This document shows, piece after piece, positions 1 through 7,671 of a stretch of 16,729 bases of DNA (the stretch's first letter is position 1; each line of letters opens with the position of its first letter). The stretch is from positions 1 through 16,729 of the forward strand of contig DATLFP010000193.1 in NCBI GenBank assembly GCA_035540955.1, read 5' to 3'. The translations under genes were made by a program, and so were the position numbers. This stretch comes from DATLFP01 sp035540955 (GTDB lineage: Bacteria > Actinomycetota > Acidimicrobiia > Acidimicrobiales > CADCSY01). Below the pieces are notes generated by a model that worked only from the letters and a program-made list of their open reading frames with translations, did no database searches and had not been told where the DNA came from.

Positions 1-588
1 GAGGTGGGCGGGGCGGGCGGGGCCGTCGTCCTCGTCAACCGGGAGCGCTTCGCCGACGGCGTCTCGGCGGCCGGTCTCGCGGCTGCCCAGGGCTGGCCGA
101 TCCTGCTGACCACCACGTCGGTCGTGCCCCAGGCATCCGTCGACGCCTGGCGGGCGGTGGGCGTGCCGAGGATCGTGCTCATGGGGGGCACGGGCGTGAT
201 CGTCGAGCGGGTGGCCGAGTGGGCCGTCGAGAGCGGCCGCTGCGCCGGCGGACCGGGCTGTGCGGTCGAGCGAGTGGCGGGCACGGATCGCTACGGCACG
301 TCGGTGGCAGCGGCGCAGCGAGCGGTGGCGGCGGGGTCGTCGATCGCCACCATGCTGCTCGGGACCGGCACCAACTACCCCGACACCCTGGCCTCGGGAC
401 CGTTGGCGGCCCGGCTCGGGGGCGTCGCCCTCCTCGTCGACGGGAGTGGGCGGCGGGCCGACGGCGCCAGCCGGTCGTTCCTCGCCGCCCGGGCCGAGGA
501 GGTCGACGACGTCGCCATCCTCGGGGGGCCGGCGGCGGTCACGAGCGCCGCCGACCGGGCCATCCAGGAGGCGCTGGGCCTCGGCTGA
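1..588 (+). CDS. Cell wall-binding repeat 2 family protein, C-terminal part
   Basis: The frame is open at the left edge and stops with TGA at 586-588, so about 195 C-terminal residues are visible and the N-terminus is outside the window. It reads as two successive CWB2-type (PF04122) units. The first has 'FADGVSAAGLAA' followed by a 'PILLTT' strand and 'RIVLMGGTGVI'. The second has the family hallmark 'VAGTDRYGTSVAAA', then 'NYPDTLASGPLAA', 'VALLVDG' and 'VAILGGPAAVT'. In the family these repeats form Rossmann-like modules, usually three per protein, that hold secreted proteins to the cell envelope through anionic wall polymers. The catalytic or adhesive partner domain, if any, must lie upstream and cannot be judged. 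Nothing links it functionally to the transporter operon that starts 149 bp later. The family assignment is firm; the role is inferred. Confidence 0.88.
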   Translation, partial: EVGGAGGAVVLVNRERFADGVSAAGLAAAQGWPILLTTTSVVPQASVDAWRAVGVPRIVLMGGTGVIVERVAEWAVESGRCAGGPGCAVERVAGTDRYGTSVAAAQRAVAAGSSIATMLLGTGTNYPDTLASGPLAARLGGVALLVDGSGRRADGASRSFLAARAEEVDDVAILGGPAAVTSAADRAIQEALGLG

Positions 589-737
589 CCGTTGTTGACG
601 GTTCCGTTACGGCCTGACGGGCCGCGCGGACGCCAGCACGAATCGTCCGGTACGTTCGCCGGACGGCGCCGTTCGCAGACCGGGGGGCACGTGCGCGCGA
701 GACGAGAGGGCTGGGGGCTGGACATGGGCATGGACCG
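589..737 (+). promoter_or_regulatory. Upstream region of the transporter operon, with CGTCCGG-N8-CCGGACG dyad
   Basis: This 149-bp gap must carry the end of the wall-binding gene and the start signals of the transporter operon. A perfect 7-bp inverted repeat, CGTCCGG (644-650) and CCGGACG (659-665), flanks an 8-base spacer. It is about the size of a dimeric repressor site. The spacer contains TACGTT (651-656), which loosely fits a -10 hexamer, although no convincing -35 sits 17 bp upstream. The dyad could instead be a weak hairpin terminator for the preceding gene, but it lacks a T-tract. The existence of the dyad is certain; the operator role is a guess. Confidence 0.35.
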
Positions 738-741
738 TTGA
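724..741 (+). CDS. Possible 5-codon leader peptide (M-G-M-D-R) coupled to the permease start
   Basis: ATG at 724 follows a GGGGG run at 713-717 with a 6-base gap, a good Shine-Dalgarno arrangement. The frame closes at TGA 739-741 after five codons. That stop overlaps the TTG (738-740) from which the permease frame begins, so a ribosome finishing the mini-ORF would be positioned to reinitiate on the permease. The permease TTG has no comparable ribosome-binding site of its own. This may be a leader for translational coupling, or simply a coincidence in a G-rich leader. Confidence 0.3.
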   Translation: MGMDR

Positions 742-2843
742 CGGCATCGGTCGATCGCGGCCGCCGCCTGCTCGGCACCCTCGGGCCCGTCCTCATCGTC
801 TTCGGCGTGCAGCTCACGCTGTTCCCGGTCCCGGCCGGCGTGTTCCTGCACGGCGTCGTGATCGGCCTGCTCACGTCGATGGTGGCCGTCGGCATGGCCC
901 TCATCTACCGGGCCAACCGGGTCCTGAACTTCGCCCAGGGCGACCTGGGCTACGTGCCGGCGTCGCTCGCGGTGATGATCGTCATCACCAGCGGGCTCCC
1001 GTGGCTGCTCGCCTTCGGGGCGGGTCTCGCCGCCGCCGCCGCCCTCGGCGCCGCCTGCGAGCTGCTGATCATCCGCCGGTTCTTCAAGGCGCCGCGGCTG
1101 GTGCTCACCGTCGCCACGCTGGGGCTCAGCCAGCTGCTCGCGTTCGGCGGCCTGCTCCTGCCCCGGCTCTTCGACGAGAAGGTCCGCTCGCAGCGGGTCG
1201 ACCCTCCGTTCAGCTTCGTGTTCGACTTCGGCGGGCAGCGCTTCAACGCCAACCACGTGCTCGTGCTCGTGATCGCGCCGCTCGCCATGCTGCTCGTCGG
1301 CCTCTTCCTGCAGAGGACGGCGGTCGGTGTCGCCATCCGAGCCGCCGCCGACCGGTCGGAGCGGGCGTCGCTCCTCGGGGTTCCCGTGAAGGGCCTGCAC
1401 ACGATCGTGTGGTCGATCGCCGGCGTGCTCGCCTTCCTGGGCCTCTTCCTGCGATCGGGCGTGATCGGGCTGCCCATCGGTTCCGCCCTCTCGTTCGGCA
1501 TCCTCCTGCGCGCCTTGGCCGCGCTCATGCTCGGGCGGATGACGAACCTCACGACGATCGCCCTCAGCGGGGTCGCCATCGGCGTGCTGCAGATGGGCGT
1601 CGACTGGAACGGTCTGCCGTTCTTCGACCAGCGCAGCCCGCTGCTGATCGAGCCGGTCGTCGCGCTCGTGGCCGTCGGCGCCCTGCTCATGCGGCGCAAG
1701 GACGTGAGCCGGCTGGAGACCGATCCGGCGTCGAGCTGGTCGGCCAACGACGAGGTGCGGCCGATCCCGCCCGAGCTGGCGCGGCTGCCCGAGGTGAAGG
1801 CGGTCCGATGGGGCGGGCTGTTCCTGCTCACCATCGGGTTGTTGATCCTGCCCCACTACCTGGCGACCGACATCTCGCTGAAGGTGTCCCTCGTCTTCAT
1901 CTACGTGCTGGTGGCGGCATCGATCGTGGTCGTGACCGGATGGGCCGGCCAGGTGTCCCTGGCCCAGGTGGCGTTCATGGCGGTGGGCGCGGTGGCGGGA
2001 GCCAAGGCCTCGAACGAGTGGGGCTTCGATCTCTCCCTCGCGCTGCTCTTCGCCGGGTTCGTCGGGGTCGTCGCCGCCGTCATCGTCGGGCTTCCGGCCT
2101 TGCGCATGAAGGGCCTGTTCCTCGCCGTCACCACGCTCGGCTTCGGGCTCGCCACCTCGAACTGGCTCCTGAGCCCGCGGTTCTTCGACTTCGTGCCGAG
2201 GTCGCGGATCCAGCGCAACCCCCTGTTCGGCGTCATCGACCTGAACAGCCCGACCCGGATCTACTACGTGTGCCTCGGCGTCGCGGTGCTCGTGCTCATC
2301 GGGCTCCGCGGCATCCGTCACAGCCGGACCGGTCGCGTGCTCCTGGCACTCCGCGAGAACGAGCGAGCGACCCAGGCGTTCGGAGTCAGTGCCGTGCGGG
2401 CCAAGCTCACCGCGTTCGCCATCTCCGGCTTCGTGGCCGCCGTCGCCGGCGGTGTCTACGTGCATCACCAGCAGGCCTACGACACGTCGTCCTACGACCC
2501 AGGGCTGAGCATCGTGATGTTCACCGCCGCGGTGATCGGCGGTCTCGGGTCGCTCACCGGAGGCGTGCTGGGCGCGGTGTACCTCGAGGGCGGCTACTTC
2601 CTGCTGCCGGGCGCGTGGCGGTTCTTCAGCTCGTCGGTCGGCGTGCTCTTCGTGCTGCTGGTCATCCCCGGAGGTCTCGGCTCGCTCGTCTACCGCGTGC
2701 GCGATCTGTGGCTCCGCTGGGTCGCCGACCGCAACCAGATCCTGGTGCCCAGCATGGTGGCCGACCGGCGGGTCGAGGCGTCGCCACCACCGGACGCTGA
2801 CGAGCCGGACGGCGAGCCGGCCCTGGCGGGGAGTGAGACGTGA
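738..2843 (+). CDS. Fused LivH-LivM branched-chain amino acid-type ABC transporter permease
   Basis: This 701-residue membrane protein joins both permease subunits of a HAAT-family importer. Residues about 1-320 are LivH-like, with the family motif 'NFAQGD' at 64-69 (usually NFAHGE). Residues about 355-660 are LivM-like, with 'GWAGQVSLAQVAF' at 401-413, the cytoplasmic loop 'GRVLLALRENERATQAFG' at 532-549 that contacts the ATPase, and 'GGLGSLTGGVLGAVYLE' at 601-617. A short polar linker (about 320-355) joins the halves, and the last 30 residues are polar and acidic. Each half alone is about 300 residues, so a single polypeptide supplies the whole channel. TTG 738 is the first start in the frame and lacks its own Shine-Dalgarno; the next plausible start, GTG near residue 35, would lose a hydrophobic segment. 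The stop overlaps the next gene by 4 bp (GTGA). The substrate cannot be read from the sequence. Confidence 0.9.
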   Translation: MTASVDRGRRLLGTLGPVLIVFGVQLTLFPVPAGVFLHGVVIGLLTSMVAVGMALIYRANRVLNFAQGDLGYVPASLAVMIVITSGLPWLLAFGAGLAAAAALGAACELLIIRRFFKAPRLVLTVATLGLSQLLAFGGLLLPRLFDEKVRSQRVDPPFSFVFDFGGQRFNANHVLVLVIAPLAMLLVGLFLQRTAVGVAIRAAADRSERASLLGVPVKGLHTIVWSIAGVLAFLGLFLRSGVIGLPIGSALSFGILLRALAALMLGRMTNLTTIALSGVAIGVLQMGVDWNGLPFFDQRSPLLIEPVVALVAVGALLMRRKDVSRLETDPASSWSANDEVRPIPPELARLPEVKAVRWGGLFLLTIGLLILPHYLATDISLKVSLVFIYVLVAASIVVVTGWAGQVSLAQVAFMAVGAVAGAKASNEWGFDLSLALLFAGFVGVVAAVIVGLPALRMKGLFLAVTTLGFGLATSNWLLSPRFFDFVPRSRIQRNPLFGVIDLNSPTRIYYVCLGVAVLVLIGLRGIRHSRTGRVLLALRENERATQAFGVSAVRAKLTAFAISGFVAAVAGGVYVHHQQAYDTSSYDPGLSIVMFTAAVIGGLGSLTGGVLGAVYLEGGYFLLPGAWRFFSSSVGVLFVLLVIPGGLGSLVYRVRDLWLRWVADRNQILVPSMVADRRVEASPPPDADEPDGEPALAGSET

Positions 2844-5812
2844 GCGACACCATCGAGCCGAAGCTGGTCCCACCGGTCGCGAGCGACGGCGGTCTCGTCA
2901 CGCGATGGCTGCGGGGCATCACCGGCGGCGGGCCCGTCTACCCGCTGCTGGTCCTGTTCGCCCTGAACGCCGTCGACGAGCTCGACCGCACGGCCTTCGG
3001 CATCCTGCTGCCCGAGATCCGCGAGCACTTCAACCTCGACCTCCAGGGAGCGCTGTCGCTGATCGGCCTGATCGGCGGCATCGCCCTCGTGCTCCAGGTT
3101 CCGATCGCCCACTACGCCGACCGTGCTCCGCGGGTGCGCCTCGCGCTGATCGGCGCCTCCGCCTGGGCGATGTTCTCCCTCGGCACCGGTCTCGCCTGGA
3201 CGGTCTGGTTCCTCGTCGTGATGCGCTCGGGCTCGGGCATCGGCAAGGCCGTGGTCGACCCCACCCACAACTCCCTGATCGCCGACTACTACGCGCCGGA
3301 GCACCGCTCGAAGGTGTACTCCTTCCACCGTGCCGCCAACGCGGTGGGCGCCTTCGTCGGCCCGATGGCGGCGGGGTTGATCGCCTACTCCTTCGGCTGG
3401 CGGGCCCCGTTCTTCATCTTCGCCATCCCCACGATGATCGTGGTGGTCCTCGGGCTCAGGCTCAAGGATCCGAAGCGGGGCTCGCACGAGCGCCGGGCCA
3501 TGGGCGCCTCCGAGGAGGCGATCAACACCGACGAGGCGCCGGCGTCGCTCAGCGAGTCGTGGCGGCTGTGCAGCAACATCGAGAGCCTCCGCCGCATCTG
3601 GTGGTCGCTCCCGTTCCTCGCCGCCTCGCTCATCGGCTTCGCCTCGCTCGCCAGCATCTTCTACGAGGAGGTGTTCGGCCTCGACGAGCGGGCCCGCGGG
3701 TTCGTCGCCGCCTCGGTCGAGCCGATCCAGCTGGTCGGCCTCATCGTCGGCGCCCGCATCGGCACGAAGCTCGTCGCCCGCGACCCCGGGTTGATGCTCC
3801 GGTGGCTGGGCAAGCTGTCGTTCTTCAACGCCGCCATGTTCGCCATCTTCGCCATGAGCCCGTGGCTGTGGCTGACCATCGTGGTGAACGGCGTCGTCAC
3901 CGGCGTGCTCGCCGCCATCGGCCCCGGCATCTACGCCTCGCTCGCCATGGCCATCCCCGCCCGGTCGCGCGCCACCGGGTTCTCGATCGGTTCGCTCTGG
4001 GTGCTGCCCGGCCTCCTCATCCTCCCGATCATCGGCGGCATCGGCGATGCCTGGGGCATCCGCGTCGGGATGCTCATCATGTTGCCGATCTTCATCATCG
4101 GCGGGCTGATCATCGGCAGTGCCGGGGACGTCATCACCGAGGACATCAAGCAGGTGTGGCAGACCGCTGCCGCCCGCTCGGAGGTCGCGTACCAGCGCAG
4201 CCAGGGCCGCTCCAAGCTGCTGCTCGTCCGGGGTCTCAACGTCTCCTACGGGAACGTGCAGGTCCTGTTCAACGTCGACCTCGAGATCGACGAGGGTGAG
4301 ATCGTCGCCCTCCTCGGCACGAACGGCGCCGGCAAGTCGACGCTGCTGAAGGCGATCTCAGGGATCGTCGAAGCCCACCGAGGCACGATCATCTTTGACG
4401 GCATCGAGATGACCCACACGCCGCCGGCCGAGATCGCCGGCCGGGGCGTCATGCAGGTCCCCGGCGGTGTGGGCACGTTCCCGTCACTGACCGTCGAGGA
4501 GAACCTGGAGACCGCGGGCTGGCTCGAGCGCCGCCATCGCAAGGAGCTGCGCGCCGCCATCGAGCGGGTGTACGAGCTGTTCCCGATCCTCGGCGAGCGC
4601 CGGCACCAGGCCGCTGCCAACCTCTCCGGCGGCCAGCAGCAGATGCTGGCGCTGAGCATGGCGTTCCTCTCCCGGCCTCGCCTGCTGATGATCGACGAGC
4701 TGTCGCTCGGCCTGGCGCCGGTGGTGGTCGAGCAGCTGCTGCCGATCCTGCGTGACATCAAGTCGCAGGGGACGACGATCATCCTCGTCGAGCAGTCGGT
4801 CAACGTGGCGCTCACCCTGGCCGAGACCGCCTACTTCATGGAGAAGGGTGAGATCCGGTTCTCGGGAGCGACCGCCGAGCTGCTCGACCGGCCCGACCTG
4901 CTGCGGTCGGTGTTCCTCGAAGGCGCCGGCTCGGCGGTGACCAGCACGCCGAACGGCCAGAAGTCGAAGGTGGCGCCGAAGCGAAGCCGGGAACACATCC
5001 GCGACGGCGTCGCCCTCGAGACCCATGAGCTGACCCGGGCCTTCGGCGGCATTCGGGCCGTCGACGAGGTCTCACTGCAGGTCGCGCCGGGCGAGATCGT
5101 GGGGATCATCGGGCCGAACGGTGCCGGGAAGACGACGCTGTTCGACGTCATCTCCGGGTTCACCCCGCACGACTCGGGCCGCATCATCCTCGCCGGCCAC
5201 GACATCTCGTCGTTGCCGCCGCACAAGCGGGCCACGCGGGGCCTCGGCCGGTCGTTCCAGGACGCCAAGCTGTTCCCGGCGATGACCGTCGAGGAGGCGA
5301 TGGCGGTCTCCCTCGAGCGCTTCGTCGAGCAACGCGATCCGATCACCGCTGCCCTCCACCTGCCGATGAGCTTCGACTCGGAGGTGCACGTGAAGATGCG
5401 GGTCGAAGAGCTCATCGAGCTGATGGGCCTCGAGGCGTTCCGGTCGAAGTTCCTCCGGGAGCTGTCGACGGGATCCCGGCGCATCGTCGACCTCGCGTGC
5501 GTCGTCGCCCACCGACCGACCGTGATCCTGTTCGACGAGCCGTCCTCGGGCATCGCCCAGCGCGAGACGGAGGCGCTGTCGCCTCTACTGCTGCGCATCC
5601 GGGAGGGCCTCGGCGCCGCGCTGCTCGTCATCGAGCACGACATGCCGCTCGTGACATCGGTGGCCGATCGGCTCGTCGCCATGGACCAGGGGAGGGTCAT
5701 CGCCGAGGGTGACCCGGACGACGTGCTGATGCACCCGGCCGTCGTGGCGTCCTATCTCGGCACCAATGCCGACGTGCTGGCCCGTTCCGGGGCCCGGGCG
5801 TCGACCGACTGA
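2840..5812 (+). CDS. MFS transporter fused to LivF-like and LivG-like ABC ATPases
   Basis: One uninterrupted 990-residue frame carries three full-size modules. Residues about 30-430 form a major facilitator with a two-lobe pattern of hydrophobic helices and a motif-A-like 'HYADRAPRVRL' at 91-101. Residues about 458-695 are a LivF-like ATPase: Walker A GTNGAGKST (493-501), signature LSGGQQQ (595-601), Walker B LLMIDE (615-620) and 'LVEQS' at the H-loop, as in LivF proteins, which have EQN there. Residues about 725-978 are a LivG-like ATPase: Walker A GPNGAGKTT (758-766), a degenerate signature LSTGSRR (875-881), Walker B VILFDE (895-900) and H-loop His933. GTG 2840 has a GGGGAG Shine-Dalgarno at 2828-2833 and overlaps the permease stop. 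The two ATPases are what the LivHM permease needs. Why an MFS carrier is attached is unknown: it could be a second route for the same substrate, a membrane anchor or a regulator. Family calls are firm; the function of the fusion is open. Confidence 0.88.
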   Translation: MSDTIEPKLVPPVASDGGLVTRWLRGITGGGPVYPLLVLFALNAVDELDRTAFGILLPEIREHFNLDLQGALSLIGLIGGIALVLQVPIAHYADRAPRVRLALIGASAWAMFSLGTGLAWTVWFLVVMRSGSGIGKAVVDPTHNSLIADYYAPEHRSKVYSFHRAANAVGAFVGPMAAGLIAYSFGWRAPFFIFAIPTMIVVVLGLRLKDPKRGSHERRAMGASEEAINTDEAPASLSESWRLCSNIESLRRIWWSLPFLAASLIGFASLASIFYEEVFGLDERARGFVAASVEPIQLVGLIVGARIGTKLVARDPGLMLRWLGKLSFFNAAMFAIFAMSPWLWLTIVVNGVVTGVLAAIGPGIYASLAMAIPARSRATGFSIGSLWVLPGLLILPIIGGIGDAWGIRVGMLIMLPIFIIGGLIIGSAGDVITEDIKQVWQTAAARSEVAYQRSQGRSKLLLVRGLNVSYGNVQVLFNVDLEIDEGEIVALLGTNGAGKSTLLKAISGIVEAHRGTIIFDGIEMTHTPPAEIAGRGVMQVPGGVGTFPSLTVEENLETAGWLERRHRKELRAAIERVYELFPILGERRHQAAANLSGGQQQMLALSMAFLSRPRLLMIDELSLGLAPVVVEQLLPILRDIKSQGTTIILVEQSVNVALTLAETAYFMEKGEIRFSGATAELLDRPDLLRSVFLEGAGSAVTSTPNGQKSKVAPKRSREHIRDGVALETHELTRAFGGIRAVDEVSLQVAPGEIVGIIGPNGAGKTTLFDVISGFTPHDSGRIILAGHDISSLPPHKRATRGLGRSFQDAKLFPAMTVEEAMAVSLERFVEQRDPITAALHLPMSFDSEVHVKMRVEELIELMGLEAFRSKFLRELSTGSRRIVDLACVVAHRPTVILFDEPSSGIAQRETEALSPLLLRIREGLGAALLVIEHDMPLVTSVADRLVAMDQGRVIAEGDPDDVLMHPAVVASYLGTNADVLARSGARASTD

Positions 5813-5835
5813 ACACCAACCAGGGGGGACCAGAC

Positions 5836-7599
5836 ATGCAACCAGCCAGCGACGCACCCAGCGGGGGCGGCAGCTCGAACCTTCGTCGGTGGGGGCCGAT
5901 CGCGGCGATCGTCGTCGTGGTCGCGGTCATCGTCGGCGTCATCGCCATCGGCGGTGGTGGCGACGATGACGACGACACCACGGCCGGGGGTGGCACGACC
6001 CAGACCACCAGTGACAGCGGCGGCGACGGGGGCGACGACAGTGGCTTCCCGATGAGCTTCCGCCAAGCCGTCGAGGCCGGCGTCGTCGAGGACATCGACT
6101 GGGGCGAGCGGTGCGACACCGAGCGGGGACAGCTCGCCATCCCGTCGTACTACGCGGCCGAGTGCTGGGCGCCCTTCGACGGGGAGAACAGCGGCGCCAG
6201 CGAGCGAGGCGTCACCGGCGACTCGATCAAGGTCGTGGTGTACCTCGGGCCCGACAACGACCCGATCATCAACTACATCACCGACGCCATCTCCAACGAC
6301 GACACCAACGAGGACGTCAAGGACACCATCACCAAGCACTTCCAGATGCTGGAGACGTACTACGAGACCTACGGGCGCTCGATCGACCTGCAGTTCTACG
6401 AGAGCTCCGGCATCGCGAGCGACGCCGCGGTCGCGCGCGCCGACGCGGTGAAGATCGCCGAGGAGATGGATCCCTTCATCGTGCTCGGGGCGCCGGCGCT
6501 GACCACGGCCTTCGGCGAGGAGCTCAACGCCCGCGGGATCATGTGCTACGGCTGCGGTGGCGGCACCCGGGAGAAGATCCTCGCCAACCGCGCCCCGCTG
6601 TACTTCGGCGGGGGGCTCGACAACGAGCAGGCCCGGATCCACAACATCGAGGCGCTGGTCAAGCAGGTGGCGGGTCGCAACGCCGAGTATGCCGGCGACC
6701 CCGCGTTCCAGACTCAGGAGCGAAAGTTCGGCTACCTGTACATCGAGACCAGCGAAGACTCCGCCATCAGCGCCGCCGCCTACCGCGACACGCTGGCCGA
6801 GCGGGGCGTCGAGCTGGCCGAGATGGTGCCCTACGTGCTCGACCCGGCCACGCTGCAGGAGACGGCGGCGAACTCGATCACCCGGCTGAAGTCGGCCGGC
6901 GTCACCACGGTGATCTTCGCCGGCGACCCCATCGCGCCTCGCGACTTCACCCAGGAGGCGACCGCCCAGAACTACCACCCCGAGTGGTTCCTGAACCTGT
7001 CGGTGCTCATCGACACCAACGTGTTCTCCCGCACCTACGACCAGGATCAGTGGGAGCACGCCTTCGGGCTCACCGCCCTGTCGACGCGGATCGACGCCGA
7101 GGTCTTCGGCGAGATCACCGGCCGCAAGATCTACGAGTGGTTCCACGGTGAGGAGCCGGCGGCCATCGACACCATCGGCGTGCTCGTGCCGGCACCCAAC
7201 TGGTTCATGAACATGCTCCAGGGGACGGGTCCCAACCTCACGTATCAGACGTTCCACGACGCCGTCTTCGCCTACACCCCGGTCCGCCAGGGTGTGATCG
7301 CTCCGCACTCGACGTGGGGCGACCACGGGTTCTGGAGCCGGTTGGACGGTCCCGACTACGAGGGGATCGACAACGTCACCAAGATCTGGTGGGACCGCAA
7401 CGACACCGGCGCCGACGAGATCCAGAACGAGGGCAGCGGCGTCTGGCAGTTCATCGACGGGGGCAAGCGCTACTTCGCCGACGATTGGCCCGAGGAGGAC
7501 TTCGGCGCCTTCGACTCGTCACGTGCGGTCGGCATCCTCGACGCGCCTCCCGCCGACGAGACGCCCGGCACCTACGAGCCGCTCCCACCCAAGTCCTAG
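5836..7599 (+). CDS. Membrane-anchored type 1 periplasmic-binding protein of the Liv-type transporter
   Basis: This 587-residue protein is the likely substrate receptor of the importer. Residues 1-20 are polar with basic 'LRRWG'. Residues 21-39 form one hydrophobic segment. Residues 40-70 are a Gly/Asp/Thr-rich low-complexity linker, followed by a large extracytoplasmic domain. There is no lipobox cysteine after the hydrophobic segment, so it seems tethered by an uncleaved signal anchor rather than as a lipoprotein. The domain has the Leu/Ile/Val-binding-like layout, with 'IKVVVYLGPDNDP' near 131-143, 'FIVLGAPALTTAFGEEL', 'KFGYLYIETSEDSAISAAAYRDTL' in two-lobe order, and 'GVTTVIFAGDPIAPRDF'. 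At about 510 residues it is larger than the usual ~350-residue binding protein. ATG 5836 follows AGGGGGG at about 5822-5828, 23 bp after the preceding stop, so it is co-transcribed. The ligand is unknown; amino acid, amide or organic acid are all possible. Confidence 0.85.
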   Translation: MQPASDAPSGGGSSNLRRWGPIAAIVVVVAVIVGVIAIGGGGDDDDDTTAGGGTTQTTSDSGGDGGDDSGFPMSFRQAVEAGVVEDIDWGERCDTERGQLAIPSYYAAECWAPFDGENSGASERGVTGDSIKVVVYLGPDNDPIINYITDAISNDDTNEDVKDTITKHFQMLETYYETYGRSIDLQFYESSGIASDAAVARADAVKIAEEMDPFIVLGAPALTTAFGEELNARGIMCYGCGGGTREKILANRAPLYFGGGLDNEQARIHNIEALVKQVAGRNAEYAGDPAFQTQERKFGYLYIETSEDSAISAAAYRDTLAERGVELAEMVPYVLDPATLQETAANSITRLKSAGVTTVIFAGDPIAPRDFTQEATAQNYHPEWFLNLSVLIDTNVFSRTYDQDQWEHAFGLTALSTRIDAEVFGEITGRKIYEWFHGEEPAAIDTIGVLVPAPNWFMNMLQGTGPNLTYQTFHDAVFAYTPVRQGVIAPHSTWGDHGFWSRLDGPDYEGIDNVTKIWWDRNDTGADEIQNEGSGVWQFIDGGKRYFADDWPEEDFGAFDSSRAVGILDAPPADETPGTYEPLPPKS

Positions 7600-7622
7600 G
7601 GGAGCGGGAACCACAACCTGAC

Positions 7623-7658
7623 CACAGCGCCCGGGCCCGTGCCGGCCCGGGCGCTGTG
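7623..7658 (+). terminator. Perfect 15-bp stem, 6-nt loop hairpin after the transporter operon
   Basis: Arms at 7623-7637 and 7644-7658 are exactly complementary over 15 bp around the loop CGTGCC, and the stem is almost all G/C. It begins 24 bases after the binding-protein stop. No T-tract follows, which is common for terminators in high-GC actinobacteria. It ends only 2 bases before the AGGGTGGAG ribosome-binding site of the next gene, so it either separates the two units or modulates read-through. Confidence 0.7.
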
Positions 7659-7671
7659 CCAGGGTGGAGCG

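Noticed and set aside
595..623. TTGACG at 595-600 as a -35 element
   Set aside because: No -10-like hexamer lies 16-18 bp downstream; that stretch is nearly all G/C.
375..2873. 832-codon minus-strand open frame opposite the permease gene
   Set aside because: It is rich in Arg, Glu, Asp, His and Gln with no domain pattern, and it mirrors a clear LivH-LivM gene. It is the usual antisense frame of GC-rich coding DNA.
5752..7326. 524-codon minus-strand open frame opposite the binding-protein gene
   Set aside because: The composition is Val/Gly/Asp/Arg-rich without motifs, and the plus strand holds a convincing receptor with a ribosome-binding site.
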